Notes under the pieces: model-generated
Seen by the model: only the letters and a program-made list of their open reading frames with translations
Told to the model about the DNA's origin: nothing
Database searches by the model: none
Assembly (NCBI RefSeq): GCF_023278565.1
Contig: NC_064675.1
Location: 3,286,001-3,350,000 of the forward strand
DNA from: Colletotrichum lupini
Lineage: Eukaryota; Ascomycota; Sordariomycetes; Glomerellales; Glomerellaceae
Direction of reading: 5' to 3'
Length of the DNA: 64,000 nt
Shown here: piece after piece, positions 47,659 to 59,655 of the stretch
Layout of the letters: each line of letters starts with the position of its first letter
Numbering within the stretch: the first letter of the stretch is position 1
Position numbers and translations under genes: made by a program

Positions 47659-50600
47659 GACTCCAGGTGCTCTCGATTATTATCTGGTAGTAGTTACTGC
47701 GCGTAGCTCGGGCATCGGTTCGTGATCGAAGGCTGAAAGTAGCCAGGTGTCGAGTATTAGGCGGAGCCAGGCCGGCGGGAGGTTCGTTGCGAAAAGGAGG
47801 GTATGTCGCAACGTCGCATCATCAGGAGGAGAGGCGCATCTACAGGAGCCAGGTATGCGATGGTTTGCCAGGCGCAGCAGAGGTCAAGGAGGGAGAGGTG
47901 GGGGTTAAAGTAAGGTAATGGCAAGAAGAAGGATGGTCACAGAGAAGGGAAAATATTATCATTTGCAAGGTGAGGCCCGGTGAGGGTGGTGGGAGAGAAG
48001 CAAAGGGAAAAGAAAAGAGGTGCGCAGGTCGAGGTGCGACTAAAGCAAGGCAAGGCCAGGTAAATAAGTCCAAGGTCAGGTAAGGTCAGGTAGGGTGATG
48101 GTCAGGATATTTTTTGCGCGGACTCGGGTCGAGAAAGTGACTGAGTGTCGCTCCCACGCTCTGTCAGCCCGCAAGCGCACCCGCACCCGCACCGCAGCTC
48201 TTTTGGACCTTGGAGGGGACTTTGCAGGGTTATGGAGAAGGGAGAAGAGATAACCTTGCTCTTACAACCTGGTCGGTACGTGTATTTTGTAAGCAGCGTA
48301 AGGAGCAGTTCCCGAGCAATAGGCCCAGAACTATCCATATGAGGGTGTATCCGCAATCTCTGAGACTACTTTAGCGGGCACATGGCCCCTGCTGAGGCTG
48401 CTCTTGCTTCTGTTTGGTGCTTGGGGCATTTGTTGTTTGATTTCTTGCCTTTGCAAGTTCCCACCAGAGGAGCCAGGTGAGATGAGATGTGAGCTCAGGG
48501 TGTGACTATTTCACGGAGTGAGGTCTGCTGAGTGCTACGTACCTACCTACCTTAGGTACCCAGGCATGGTAGGTAGTTGGTAACTTGGTAAGTGAGGTGA
48601 CGGGAGAGGAGAGGAGGAGGGATGGATGGATGAAAGGACTGCAGGAGGGAGGTGTCAAGGTTGGGAGCTCCAATGATGGGAGAGTCTAAGGACCAGGGAG
48701 GTAAGGCGGGTGGGCGATTGTCATTTCCTCCCAGGTTGTGGGCAGTTGCAACTGGCAGCTCCCGTCGTGTGTTTGTTCCTTCCCTTTTCCCGACTGTATG
48801 TATTCGTACCTTCTTACCCGGTGTAAGGCAGGTACCGGTATCCGTACGAATAAGGAGGTACCTTCCTGCCACGTCTGGGAGAACAGAATGCTTATTCCAC
48901 GGCACACTTCAGGCACAGGGATCGCCAACCCAGCTCCTAACACGCACAACCCTCCCGTTCCACGGTTCCACGGTGAAGCGAAGCGTCACGCACGAGTCCG
49001 CGATGTGGTTGCTGGCTGGCAGAAATCAAAGGAAAAGAAAACCGAGCCCGACTTTTGGAGAGTGTGCGCTCCCGAGTCCGCTGCAACGGCCCCCTGTTCC
49101 CTGTCAAGCTCTTCTCGCTAGGACCTTCAGTTGGGGGCGCTAACCCCTAAAACGGGCAAGGCAGACTGCCACCGACCAGCACCTGGGACTGACTGAGAGG
49201 GTGCATGCCACTGCCAGCGTGGCTCATAGGGCCATCACCACACACAGAAAGTGTCCAGTCAGTACGTGTATTGTGAGCGAGGTGGCCCCATCCAAAGCTT
49301 CTAATTCTTCCGTCCTCTTCGTCCACCACTCCAAACCCTCGCCAGGGGGACACCACCCCCTTTCCCCGGACAGCCAACCAAATAATACCAACCCAGTCAG
49401 CAGGTTTCTCGAACCACGTCTTTCCATCATATCTTGCTATCATTATGCATCATTTCCCATCCGCCCAGCATGGGGGCTGCCTGTCAACAACTTGCTAACT
49501 TTTGACTTTTTGCCAGTTGGTGACCGGATACTTGTCTACAACATATCTCTGGGAGTCGCATCAAACAAAGCCATGCCACCCGTCCCTAACGCTCTGTCCG
49601 TTCGTCTGGTGAAAAAGGCCGATATTGATATCAGACGAACGTAATAATGCCAATCCCGGGACGCCATCTGCGCATCCGCGGTCGTAGTCGCGTTCGCCCC
49701 TATGGTCCGCCGACGGAAGCTTCGGGATCGCAGGCCCCATCAACATCCGGCGCTATGAATTGCGAATCATTAAATTTCACGGACGCAGGCGCGCCGCCCA
49801 CTCCCACTGGCGCGTCCCCATGAAACCGGCCCAGTCACCATTGATGCATTCCACGCTTTGCCCTGTTCCGAGAGATTGGGTCCTCACGTACATGAGCAAG
49901 CAAGATAACTTACAGAGTGCCATCTGTATCCTGAAGCAGTACACTCCTCTGCACAATCAGAGGACTAGAAATGTTAGACCATATGCCGCCATCTCCAGTG
50001 TCTCGCACCATCAGATTGGCGTTGCCCTGCTCGCGCGTCGCGGGGGTTCAGATCCGTGGAGAAGACAGGCTCCCTAAAGTGCTTGCAGCTCGCTTTCGCC
50101 GTCGGCCCTGTCTTTCCGTGTCCACACCTTGGCCAGCTCCAGATTCTTGTCGGACATTTCCTTCGGTACGAGAGCTTGGTACGAGAGCTTATCCACGACA
50201 TTTTTCGTCTACCTTCAGTTGATGCCATTCTGGTCACCCAGCAGTGAAGGCAAACCTAGTCGCTCACTCCATGAACCGAGACAGAGAAACAAGGAACATC
50301 ACAAGCAAGGTAGGCACCAGACGCCATTAGCAAGCATCGACCCGGGAGCGTTTTGGACTTAAGGCCATCCGCTGAGAAGCATTTTATTCACGATGCAACC
50401 ATTGGCAAGAGGAGGCAGTGCTCGTCTCCGCAGATACGGCACTCACAGGAATAGACCTTGGCGTTACCTTACCGGCCGTCTCCACCGCCCCCGGTTCTGC
50501 CTTGCCGGTCTCCTCGGCCGGCCTTTAGGCTAGCGGCGACGAGGTTCTGGTCCGAGTAAGGTATGCCGGCATTAATCGTCTGTCCGGCTCCGAAAACTGG

Positions 50601-52334
50601 TTTGTCGCTTGCGGAGAGATGCCAAGCAACTGCAGTCTACTGCAAGAAGTCTGTATCAGGTCGCATTGCACCAAAGTCCGAATCCTGTGATCTCTGAACT
50701 TATAACTCGGTAATTCGCGAGCCAGAGATTTGGACTTTACTGGTTTCCCTCTCTCTAAGTGTGGCAGAGTGGGAGAGAAGAACGATGCTTGGCCGAATCT
50801 AGCTTCCTTAATCACGAGACCCTCTCAGCAGGTATCACCTCAGAGGTCATGGGATAACATATAGATCTAGCAGGCCCGCCCTCGCTCCGGATGTTTCCCG
50901 CCATTTTCTTCTATTCTAAGTTGTCTCCAAGGAAATCACAGGCTACCTCCCAAGCTCATCTCTTTTGACCAGCGTCAAAGTACGGCATCCAGGCTGGCTC
51001 CAAATCTTATGTTGAGCTTCGTCTACACAAGGTACCTTGAACGCACAGGCAAAGTTACTAGGTTAGGGTAAAAGCCCGAGGGAACAGGAAAGTTGCTACC
51101 TTAAGTCCAGCAATATCGAGCTTCCCTTTTTCCTTTCTCTAGAGGGAATCTGACTTCCCATTTGAAGCAATGCCTTTGTTAAAACTCGTCAATGGGCATC
51201 ACCTCCGGGGGTGCCTAGGCCCTCTAGAAGATAAGGCACAGGCTGAAGCTTACCTAAGGTGCCTGGGTTGTAGTGAATCAGCTTGATCGGAGTCCTTCAG
51301 GCTACCTCGGAATTTGCCTGGAGCCAACGAGGAGGATAGGTACCTAGGTAGCAGCACAATCTGCAACAAGGAATAATATGGTATAACTTCTGAACTCTTG
51401 CTGCTGATGCCATTTTTGAGTCTTTGCAAGCAGCAATGAGAATCCCTCGTACATCATGCCAGGGAGAAAGAGTGAAGGGATAATATCTGTTCAAGCTTAC
51501 AACATCTCTTTGGCTAGGATTACATAAGGGGGCCATCTGTGCCTCCGTCCTTGCTCTTGCGCACAAAAGTGAGTTGCATTCGGCGAAGAGTCACCGAGAC
51601 TGTTTTCAGCAAGGTAATGGAATTCAACACCGCCAGGAAGCTTCTGCCTCAGGCTCTTCTTGCGTGACACTTTCTTTTCTCTTGCTGTCTTTCAGGTTGG
51701 ACGAGAGGGGATTGTTCATTTCCAAGTCATGTCCATTGATGTGCTGTGCCTTTGCGGGTCCACCGACTCCATTGAGGCCTTCTGAAAGGCACCAAAGGGT
51801 AGGTACCTCGAGCCATATAGAGTTCTCCAGGCAACAGATGTAGAGACCCAGGAGTACAAACAGGTCCCGCCGCCTTGAACCAATGAAAGCACCTGCCGCC
51901 CTCACCTCTGCCTGCTGCTCCCTCAACTTCTATGGGTAGCGACGCTCTCTGCCTTCCCACTTCTCCACAACCAACAGCCTGGCCGCCCCGACCCTCAAAA
52001 CCGTCCAACCTAACGTCTGACGCAACAAAAGCCATCTCCGATCACTTATTCACTACTTCGTTTGTTCGCCTCTCTCCAATCAAACAACTGTCGCCGGTCG
52101 CATACAAAATCTTCACCTTCTCATTCTATCTCCGAATCATAAACGTAAGGCCTATATAGTCCCGGCTCCCGCTGCTTCCTTCCCCGCCGGTCGACTTCTA
52201 GTTTCCCCCACCATCCTCCAGAAACAACTTCAATACTTCGATCAATCATCACCAGTCAACCATCGCCGTCTACCAACTCCAAGCTGACCGCTCCAAGATA
52301 TTCTACATCGCAGTTACCCAAATTACTAGACAAA
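47659..52334. other. 4.7-kb stretch without a supported gene
   Basis: No gene I can defend. It holds AGGT-rich short repeats (48041-48106), CCTACCTTAGGTA-type motifs near 48540-48600 and 51180-51360, and a short coding-like segment on the minus strand at about 50088-50220 discussed as a finding. The final 150 bp before 52335 is pyrimidine-rich with CA-rich segments, typical of a fungal leader for SKP1. Confidence 0.4.
48041..48106. repeat. AGGTCAGGTA-like short tandem repeats
   Basis: Imperfect repeats of AAGGTCAGGTA and CAAGGCCAGGTA over about 65 bp in the SMP3 upstream region. Low-complexity; no function evident. Confidence 0.55.
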
Positions 52335-53033
52335 ATGGCCGCCGAGAAGAAAGACGCCAAGATCTGGGTTCAGTCCAACGATAACATCACGATCCCCGTT
52401 GGTACGTCAGACCCCTCCTTCCGCCCGCGAGCTCGGTCTTGACCAGACCCTTGCTAACGCATCTTGTCTAGATCGCGTTGTCGCTGAGCGCTCCATGCTC
52501 ATCAAGAACATGCTCGAGGATGTTGGTGATGATGCCATCAGCCAGGAGAACCCCATTCCCATTCCTAACGTATGTGTCGCCGCCTCTCGCCTCTCGACCG
52601 AATGATCGACAAGCGCTGACATTTCCTCCCAGGTCAACGAGGCGGTCCTTCGCAAGGTCATCGAGTGGTGTGACCACCACCGCGCCGATCCCGTTCAGAC
52701 CGCCGATGACGAGAACGATGCTCGCAAGAAGACCACCGAGATCGAGGAGTGGGACCAGAAGTTCATGCAGGTCGACCAGGAGATGCTCTTCGAGATCATC
52801 CTCGTATGTTACCCGTTACTGTCACATGTTCTTGCATTAAGCTAATATTACGACAGGCTTCCAACTACCTGGATATCAAGCCTCTCCTCGACGTCGGCTG
52901 CAAGACCGTTGCCAACATGATCAAGGGCAAGTCGCCCGAGGAGATCCGCAAGACCTTCAACATTACCAACGACTTCACCCCCGAAGAGGAGGAGCAGATC
53001 CGCCGCGAGAATGAGTGGGCCGAGGACCGTTAA
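52335..53033 (+). CDS. skp1: SKP1, SCF ubiquitin-ligase adaptor
   Basis: Links cullin-1 to F-box proteins in SCF ubiquitin ligases and also acts in kinetochore complexes. Four exons (52335-52401, 52472-52569, 52633-52803, 52857-53033) encode 170 residues, the usual length. Introns are 70, 63 and 53 bp. The N-terminal POZ-like fold is visible as [22 protein letters not shown], then [20 protein letters not shown] and the acidic loop [17 protein letters not shown]. The C-terminal F-box-binding helices are present as [17 protein letters not shown], then [19 protein letters not shown] and the highly conserved [19 protein letters not shown] end. Called sconC in Aspergillus. Confidence 0.97.
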
Positions 53034-54166
53034 ATATCACGACAAATGGATTGGTGGAAAAGAGCCGGAGTCTGGGTTAAACTACTCTTCGGACATTTCT
53101 CTGCGCACCTAATGTGTGATGCATCGTACTCCGGCGTTTTGACGATCGCTCATTGATTCGTTTTTCGGTTACCCTGGAAAGTTTGCGGGTTGCTCCACAG
53201 GTCAGGAATTCACGTCCCGTATGGAACGGGACGCTTGGTTGATGAAAGGCGCTTAACACAAGGTCATCCATCCCATGCGCAGCAGTTATGCGTGCGTCCC
53301 AGTTGATTTTGCTACAAATTCATAGCAAGGCAAAGAAGTTTGATTTCGCGTCTAAAGTATTGACTTGGTGGTCGGTGATATTGTTGCGTTTGTCCATAAG
53401 ATCCTTTGGAGGTTGCGACCAAATCAGATATCGAGGTCGGCTGCCTGTATGTGCCCTGGGCGGAGGTGACTTTACTTACTTTCGAATATGACACAGCAAG
53501 GCTGACGACCAAACCTCACTTGGCTCGCCATACCATCGACAAGGGCTCGTGATTCGTCAACAGTGAGTCATTGGAAACTGGGAAGTCAGATGGCCGTGAA
53601 TAACTCGGGAACCAACGTGACTATGGTGTGCTAGGGTAGACCTGCTCGAGCTTGAGATGCTGCCAGTGGCTTCTCAAAACCAGGGAAGGCATCGCGATGC
53701 CCTGATTGGAGACCACAAATGGAGGCTCGGAATCAGTACCTGCCGGTGAGGGCGAGGAGGTACTCCTCGATATGCATCGCGGTCCTTCGAGGTGTCGCAT
53801 CACAACATGTACTGAGCGAACGAGAATGGTGAATCGTGGGGGCCTCATCTCTTCAGAGGCAAATTTTGCATTTCCTTTCCCTATGACCGTAACATGCAAT
53901 ACGTAGAGTCTAGCCGAACCGGGCATCCATTTTGTTTCCCCTCCATTCCTGTTTGTCAAAAAAGACTTCCCCCACGAATTCAGGACTCGAGCCAGTGGGT
54001 ATTTGAGTCCATCAGAGTTGAAACCCTCCCCATTTCATGTGAAAGGTTTGCTTCCCCCAAGTCGAGCGCGGCGTCGTCGTTCGGTCGGCGGTATCCATGG
54101 TTTTGATATGGAAGTCCCGCAGGATAGGGTAAGGGATTTTCTTGAAGAGAGAAGGAGGCGAGGCGT
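53034..54166. other. Convergent 3' region between SKP1 and eL39
   Basis: 3' flanks of both genes. A minus-strand frame at 53621-53959 has no recognisable content. Nothing else is seen. Confidence 0.45.
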
Positions 54167-54729
54167 TTAGATGCCGAGGCGGGTCTTGCGCCAGTGACGA
54201 CGCTTCGCGTTGTAGCTGTGATGGAGATGTTAGTTTTGTGATGTTTGGTGGAGTGGGTTTTCTGCCATGTGAAAGACTCCCTTCGCGTTTTGATCCGTTT
54301 CGAGATCGAGACAAAAAAGAGGAGAGGCTTCCTGGGAGAAACAGAGGGAGGGTGTATCGTACCGAATAGTGTTACCGGTGCGAAGGCGAATCCATTGGGG
54401 AATGGGGCGGTTCTGCTTCTGCGCCTTGGCGAGCTTCTGCTTCGTGCGGAAAGACTTGTGGCTCTGTATCGCGGGGGATCTTGTCAGCATTCTGCTTGTT
54501 TTATTGGATTTCCTCGTCTTCCTCTCGTTCGCCTTCCTCGATTGTGTTGATGATGTTTGCCCCTCACTCCTCCATCGTGAACTCCGTCCACAGGTGACGC
54601 ATTTTGTCGTATCGCGTGGACGCAATATGTCGGTAAATTCGGTCGAGGGGAAACATCACCATCGCGTCGAAGAGGGCCGTTTGAACGAGAGGACGAGCGA
54701 AAGGGCGTAAGCTATCAACGTACCGGCAT
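54167..54729 (-). CDS. rpl39: 60S ribosomal protein eL39
   Basis: A small basic protein of the large ribosomal subunit near the polypeptide exit tunnel. Three exons on the minus strand: 54729-54724 (ATGCCG only), 54463-54363 and 54215-54167, separated by introns of 260 and 147 bp with GTACGT and GTACGA donors and CAG acceptors. The product is 51 residues, the exact family length: [19 protein letters not shown], then [19 protein letters not shown], then [13 protein letters not shown]. The first exon encodes only Met-Pro, so no long open frame reveals the gene; a minus-strand frame at 54230-54625 contains the middle exon but reads through introns. It shares an upstream region with ARL1 on the opposite strand. 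Confidence 0.95.
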
Positions 54730-55828
54730 TTTGACGGCTTGTTGGCTGATCAAACTGGTGCGAGTCCTTTGGGGTGGCAGTTGTTCTCCAGATGGGATGG
54801 GTTGAATCGATCTCACCACTAGAAATGAGAAATTCTTGTGCACAAGGCGCACTAGGTTAGCGAGCCCGCAGTCGCCTTGATTGGTGGACAGGGCACAAGG
54901 TGGAGTCGGTCACGCTTTCGGAGCCTGGTGGGGGGAGAGGGGAGGCATGAGAAGGTCACTCGCCTCTTGAGGCTCAGCTGTGTGGCTCGCTCCTGCTTGG
55001 TTTTTTCCTTCTCTTTTCGGTCAGGTGCTGATTAGATAAGACAATGGACTCTAGTGCCTCAGGCATCAGAGTTCAGAGTCTGCTTATGTGATAATCCCTG
55101 ACATACCGATAGGCTCGAGCGGCCGACGATCCCAGCATTGGCAGCCCGCGGACCCGTTTGGACGCCCAGGTTTCCCATCCATGCATGTCTTAAAAAACTG
55201 TCAATTAGGGGGGACCCGTTCCGCTACCTTACCTTTACTGGTACGCCTTAGGGGGGGGGAAGTCAAGCCATCCGAGATTCTTTTGCAACGGCCCTTTGTC
55301 TGCTACTCGTAAAGACAAGAAAGACAGCTCGACGAAACGAAGCCCACGACGAATTAAGCCAAACTCTTGGAAACAGTGAAGAAGGGGAGAGGCTAGATAC
55401 TTCTTCTTATTTTTTGCCCCTGAACGCCACGGAACATTTGTCGCCCTTTTCTCTCACACCCCTTTCGTGCTCTCCTATTCTTCACCAACGGGTAAAGGCC
55501 CTGCGTTTGTACATAATTCCAGCAAAGCGGGCGGAGCTTTTCTTTGGTCAGCTTTCGTCATTCTACTTTCGCTGCTGCTGCTGCTCGCCCCTTGGGAAAC
55601 AAGCCACCTTTTGCTACCACCACCAGCCTTACCTTACCTACCTTAAACCTCCGCGACCATCCTGTCCCGAGGCCAACCGCATATATTGTGACAGAACACA
55701 AGTCGCAACTCAACCCCCGAACCCGCACACGGCCTTTTGCATCCCTACGAAAGCTCCGAGTCTACACCACGACCACACCTCATCCCACACCGAGTTCCTG
55801 TCGAGAATCAACAAACCCATCTTTCAAA
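54730..55828. other. Divergent promoter region of eL39 and ARL1
   Basis: About 1.1 kb between divergent starts. It is pyrimidine-rich on the + strand in the last 400 bp, the presumed ARL1 leader. A 237-codon frame starting at 55414 overlaps ARL1 out of frame and is not a gene. Confidence 0.5.
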
Positions 55829-56752
55829 ATGGGCGCAAGCATGTCATGGCTGTCGGGCCTCGTGTGGTCGAAGAAGGAGATTCGCATCCTGATCTTGGGA
55901 CTGGTACGCATATCCTCCCGCTCAGCTTTCCGCCCGTGATGCGTCCGAAACGTGGAGACGCAAGGCTGACAAACCACCGTGTTCTACAGGATAACGCTGG
56001 CAAGACGACACTTTTGTACAGACTGAAGGTGAGTTCTGCGGCAGACTTCCCTCTCCGCCGTCACTTAAGGTGTGCATCTCGTAAAGTACCTTGGACTAAC
56101 CTTCTTCTGAACTTTCCAGATCGGTGAGGTTGTCACCACGATCCCGACGATAGGATTCAACGTCGAGTCCGTCACATACAAAAACCTCAATTTCAACGTT
56201 TGGGTATGCCGCCATTCTCCGATGCACCCTTCTCTGCAACACCACACGCAAGCGAGAGAGACAGAAGAAGAGAGAGAAAGAGACTGACAGCAGCCATGCG
56301 CGACCACGACTATAGGATCTAGGTGGTCAAACCAGCATTCGTCCCTACTGGCGGTGTTACTACGCCAACACGGCGGCCGTCATCTTCGTCGTCGACTCGA
56401 CCGATATCGAGCGTCTGCAGACCGCGGCCGAGGAGCTGGGCGCCATGCTCAACGAGGAGGAGCTCAAGGACGCTTCGCTCCTCGTCTTTGCCAACAAGCA
56501 GGACCAGCCCGGCGCCAAGGGCGCGGGCGAGATTTCGGAGGCGCTGCGCCTGGGCGAGCTGCGCGATCGGAACTGGAGCATCATGGCCTGCTCCGCGGTC
56601 GACGGCAGCGGTGTCACGGAGGGCATGGACTGGCTTGTCGTACGTGCATACCCTACCAGATCTACTCCCTGAGATCCATTTGGGGAGAAACTTGGAGTTG
56701 GGACACGAATGCTGACCTCTTCTACTAGCAAACCGTCAACCAGGAGTCATAA
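55829..56752 (+). CDS. arl1: ARL1, ARF-like small GTPase
   Basis: A Golgi small GTPase that recruits GRIP-domain golgins when GTP-bound. Five exons (55829-55903, 55990-56028, 56120-56203, 56316-56639, 56729-56752) give 181 residues. Gly2 in MGAS is the expected N-myristoylation site. The nucleotide-binding motifs are all present: GLDNAGKT (24-31), Thr48 in [14 protein letters not shown] (67-71), NKQD (126-129) and a final CSAVDGSGV. The last exon encodes only QTVNQES. ARF1 itself has different flanking residues (no [14 protein letters not shown] context), so ARL1 is the best assignment. All introns begin GT and end AG, with donors GTACGC, GTGAGT, GTATGC and GTACGT. Confidence 0.94.
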
Positions 56753-57516
56753 ATACGGAGCCTATGGCTTCGCTGACCCTTATACGATCAACCTCTCAAA
56801 AACAACCACTTATATATAACGCCCCTCACGATTTATAATACGGCCCATCAGTTGGGTAGAGCTGCGCATCGATGTGTGTTTGTCGACGTCTTTTTTGTTT
56901 TGGTGAGAGAGAGGGCATTCGCAAGATCCCCCGTCAACCCTCGGCGTACTGCGGGACCGGCGTTTCAGCATTGGGTAGTGCCGGGCTGTAGACTGAACAC
57001 TGGAAACAGTTAGTCTGCGGTTTTTGCTGCCGCGCGCATCTACGAATATCTGGACAACGGGGTCTTTTCGAAATGCGGATGAGTGAGCGCGCGTGTTGCG
57101 CATACAACGTTTTATGAGGCGACCAGAGGGCCCAAATGGGAGGGGCGGGGGAGAGAGAGACACACACAGAAGACAGAGGAAGAGATGAAAGAGAAAGGAA
57201 ACTCGAGTTGATTCGTCCATTTTATCAGTTTACACGCTTCTAATGCCAGCACGGGGACGTCGTACCGCGTCCCTGGTTTCTGTTCTGACACCTCCTTTGG
57301 TCGCCCGTGTGATGGCTAACCCCTTTCTCAGAGTTCTCGCATAAGGAAGGTGGCGGGATTTGGACAGAAACGGGCTCTTGAGTGAGCCTTTAATCATTCT
57401 GACATAGTTTTCGAACTTTTCCAGGACGATGGGAAGCCACAGCTCTCATAAAGCACGAAAAGTACACAACGGCCAGTTTGATTGGAAGCTAACCTGGATC
57501 TAGAAACTCTGCACAT
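56753..57516. other. Convergent 3' region between ARL1 and the wall protein gene
   Basis: No coding region is supported; a 136-codon minus-strand frame (56810-57220) lacks any recognisable motif. Confidence 0.45.
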
Positions 57517-58125
57517 TCAGACCAGCATCATCACAAAACCGACCGCGACACCGATCGACGTGAGAACCGCCCACGACTGACCCATCGCCGCCGGCCCGGA
57601 TCCCCTAGCGGCACCCGGGACGGAAGTGGCCGAGGTCAGCTCGGTGGGACACGCCGACACTGTCGTTGTTACCTTTTCCCGTTGCTGCCTCTGTACGATG
57701 GGCGGGATCTGGAAGACGCACGTCGGAAGCCGGGTGCCGGTCGTCGTCGTCGTCGCCGCTGCCGTCAGACTCGGTCTCGTCACGCTCTCTGTGGCCGTAG
57801 CGAGGGAGTCGTCGCTTGTTGTAGGGGCAGAGGAGGAGGAAGAGGAAGAGGAAGAGGCTCGTTTCGGTGGGTGGAAGCAGCCGGCGGCTTCTCTTTTGCC
57901 GCACGTATCGCCCTTTTGGCACCACCAGGTCTTGGAGGAGCCGTGGCAGCAGACGCCGTCGGGCGGCATGCAGCCTTCCCAGCAGGGGATCGTGGACCCG
58001 GGGCAGACTGTGCCGTCGTCGATGGGTGGTTGGGATGGAGAAGGGGTGGGTGTTGACTGGGAGGTTGCTGCTGCGGTGAAGGCGAGGAAGAGGAAGAGGA
58101 GGGATGTAGAGCTTGGGAGGAGCAT
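57517..58125 (-). CDS. Cysteine-rich, probably GPI-anchored secreted protein
   Basis: A single-exon 202-residue protein. Residues 1 to about 22 (MLLPSSTSLLFLFLAFTAAA) form a signal peptide. A compact domain with eight cysteines follows (VCPGSTIPCWEGC, then DGVCCHG, WWCQKGDTCG, GCFHP), then a long Ser/Thr/Ala-rich stalk with a run of serines, a region with two further cysteines, and a hydrophobic C-terminus (WAVLTSIGVAVGFVMMLV) after small residues (GAARGSGPAAMG), as in GPI-attachment signals. It is likely on the cell surface or wall. The cysteine domain resembles small disulfide-rich modules of fungal surface proteins, but I cannot name it. The antisense strand carries a 221-codon shadow frame. 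Confidence 0.78.
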   Translation of the reverse strand: MLLPSSTSLLFLFLAFTAAATSQSTPTPSPSQPPIDDGTVCPGSTIPCWEGCMPPDGVCCHGSSKTWWCQKGDTCGKREAAGCFHPPKRASSSSSSSSSAPTTSDDSLATATESVTRPSLTAAATTTTTGTRLPTCVFQIPPIVQRQQREKVTTTVSACPTELTSATSVPGAARGSGPAAMGQSWAVLTSIGVAVGFVMMLV

Positions 58126-59297
58126 TTTGGTGAAGTTGTCTGGCGCGTTCTTGGGAGTATCAGGAGGATCTTCGGATGGTGTGAAAGTTTGGGTGATCGA
58201 GATGCGTTCTTATGAGCTTCTCACCGACGGCAAGATTGGCGAGACTTCCTCTTTATACGGTCTCGAAGGCGGCACGCTGTATACCAAGTAGTGAATCACA
58301 TCACCCGAGTTGGCTGGCAGGTGATGATTCACAACTTACGCCTTGTCACTCAACCCCCTCATGACGGTGGTTCCCCATCACGAGAGACAACTCGTGTTTG
58401 CTTTCCTGAGCTGCGCATGCCTCCCTTACCTCATATCTCTTGCCTCATGGCGGACATATTTAGATCTTTGGGTGCGGGTGTGACGCAGTTGGAGAGTTTG
58501 CCTCGCTTGCCGTGCTCCCGGCTCAGTTCCCCGGTTCAAGCTGGCCATGTCGTCCAAGGTCCTGCGTGTAGACTGTTGACGAGGCATCACAGCTTGGGAC
58601 ACAGCTTTGATGGCTTTGGTTTCGGGTGCATTTCTTCCACATGACAAAGAGAAAACTCCGGTCTCGACGGTGGATTTTGTCGAAATTGCTACAACATCAG
58701 GGCCTCCTCCTGTTCTGAAGGAACGTTAAGATGTTTGTTCAGGCTCTCAATCGCTTGACCGTGTTTAAACGAGTGTTCATCAAAAGATGGTCAGATGCGA
58801 TTTGTTAAAGACTATATGTGTAATCTAGCCAAGATTGAGCGAGGCCTTTTCCAGGATGATGGAGTTCGGTTGGTTTATTCGCGTTCTCATTAATTATTAC
58901 TATACTTGCCCATAGGGTTGGCTTTTCTGAGCAGAGTCCCCCAATGAGGCGGTGACTATTCCTTGGCCTTTTCACACAGAGCCGTTTTCTGACGGTTATC
59001 GTTCATGGCGAGATCGATATAGGGAACAGAATTGTCGGGCGAGAACGCGTAAAGAGGCTTCGACGTAGATCATTTACAGTACTCATTAGGTAACTAGCCG
59101 TAGCTTCTGGTGACATTGAACGACGTGATACTGGGGTTTGACATACGAATATGTCACTTGTGAGCTAAATTAAGCACTAGCCAATGATATGATGTTTGTC
59201 GCTCATTTTGCGGTCCTTTTGCACCCTGACACCGCATCGAGTGCGCTCGGAACGGCTTCGGAACACGTTCCGCAGTGACAACATTCTCTCTCGAGTC

Positions 59298-59339
59298 TTG
59301 CTCGAGAAGAACTACGTTTTGCTCGAGAGGAACTGCGTT
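59298..59339. repeat. Two-unit 21-bp tandem repeat
   Basis: Two adjacent 21-bp units of the form TTGCTCGAGA.GAACT.CGTT differing only at two purine transitions, followed by a partial third (TTGCTT). Confidence 0.7.
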
Positions 59340-59625
59340 TTGCTTGTCTCCGTGTTACGGAGTACTCTAGAGTGAATTGAAGAAAACCTCGAGACCTTTT
59401 CTCGCGTGAGTGGAGCACATCCCGGAACGTGCCTCCTCCCGAGTCCTTATTATCGGCTCATTCCGATAGCGCCATACTCCTGTTCGCTACCATTCACGCA
59501 ATGCGACGTTTCCCATTCATCAATTTGTGGCCAAAAAGTGACTGGATTAGTGCAAGCCTGTTACACAGATGGTAAACATCCTTTCCCAGTGCTCAAATGC
59601 GGAAAGCCAGGCGCCTCCGGGCTAT

Positions 59626-59655
59626 CGCCGAGATGCGAGGTCTGGCATCTCGGCG
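59626..59655. repeat. Perfect 11-bp inverted repeat (hairpin)
   Basis: CGCCGAGATGC at 59626-59636 and its exact complement GCATCTCGGCG at 59645-59655, with an 8-nt loop. The stem is GC-rich; no following T-run or neighbouring gene end to explain it. Confidence 0.85.

Noticed and set aside
53621..53959. 112-codon minus-strand frame in the SKP1-eL39 interval
   Set aside because: No domain, no splice-supported extension, and overlapped by an equally plausible opposite-strand frame.
55414..56127. 237-codon frame overlapping ARL1
   Set aside because: Covers the ARL1 leader and exons out of frame; ARL1 is certain and this is a by-product of pyrimidine-rich leader sequence.
57626..58291. 221-codon plus-strand frame
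   Set aside because: Antisense of the cysteine-rich surface protein; its Glu run is the complement of a Ser codon run.
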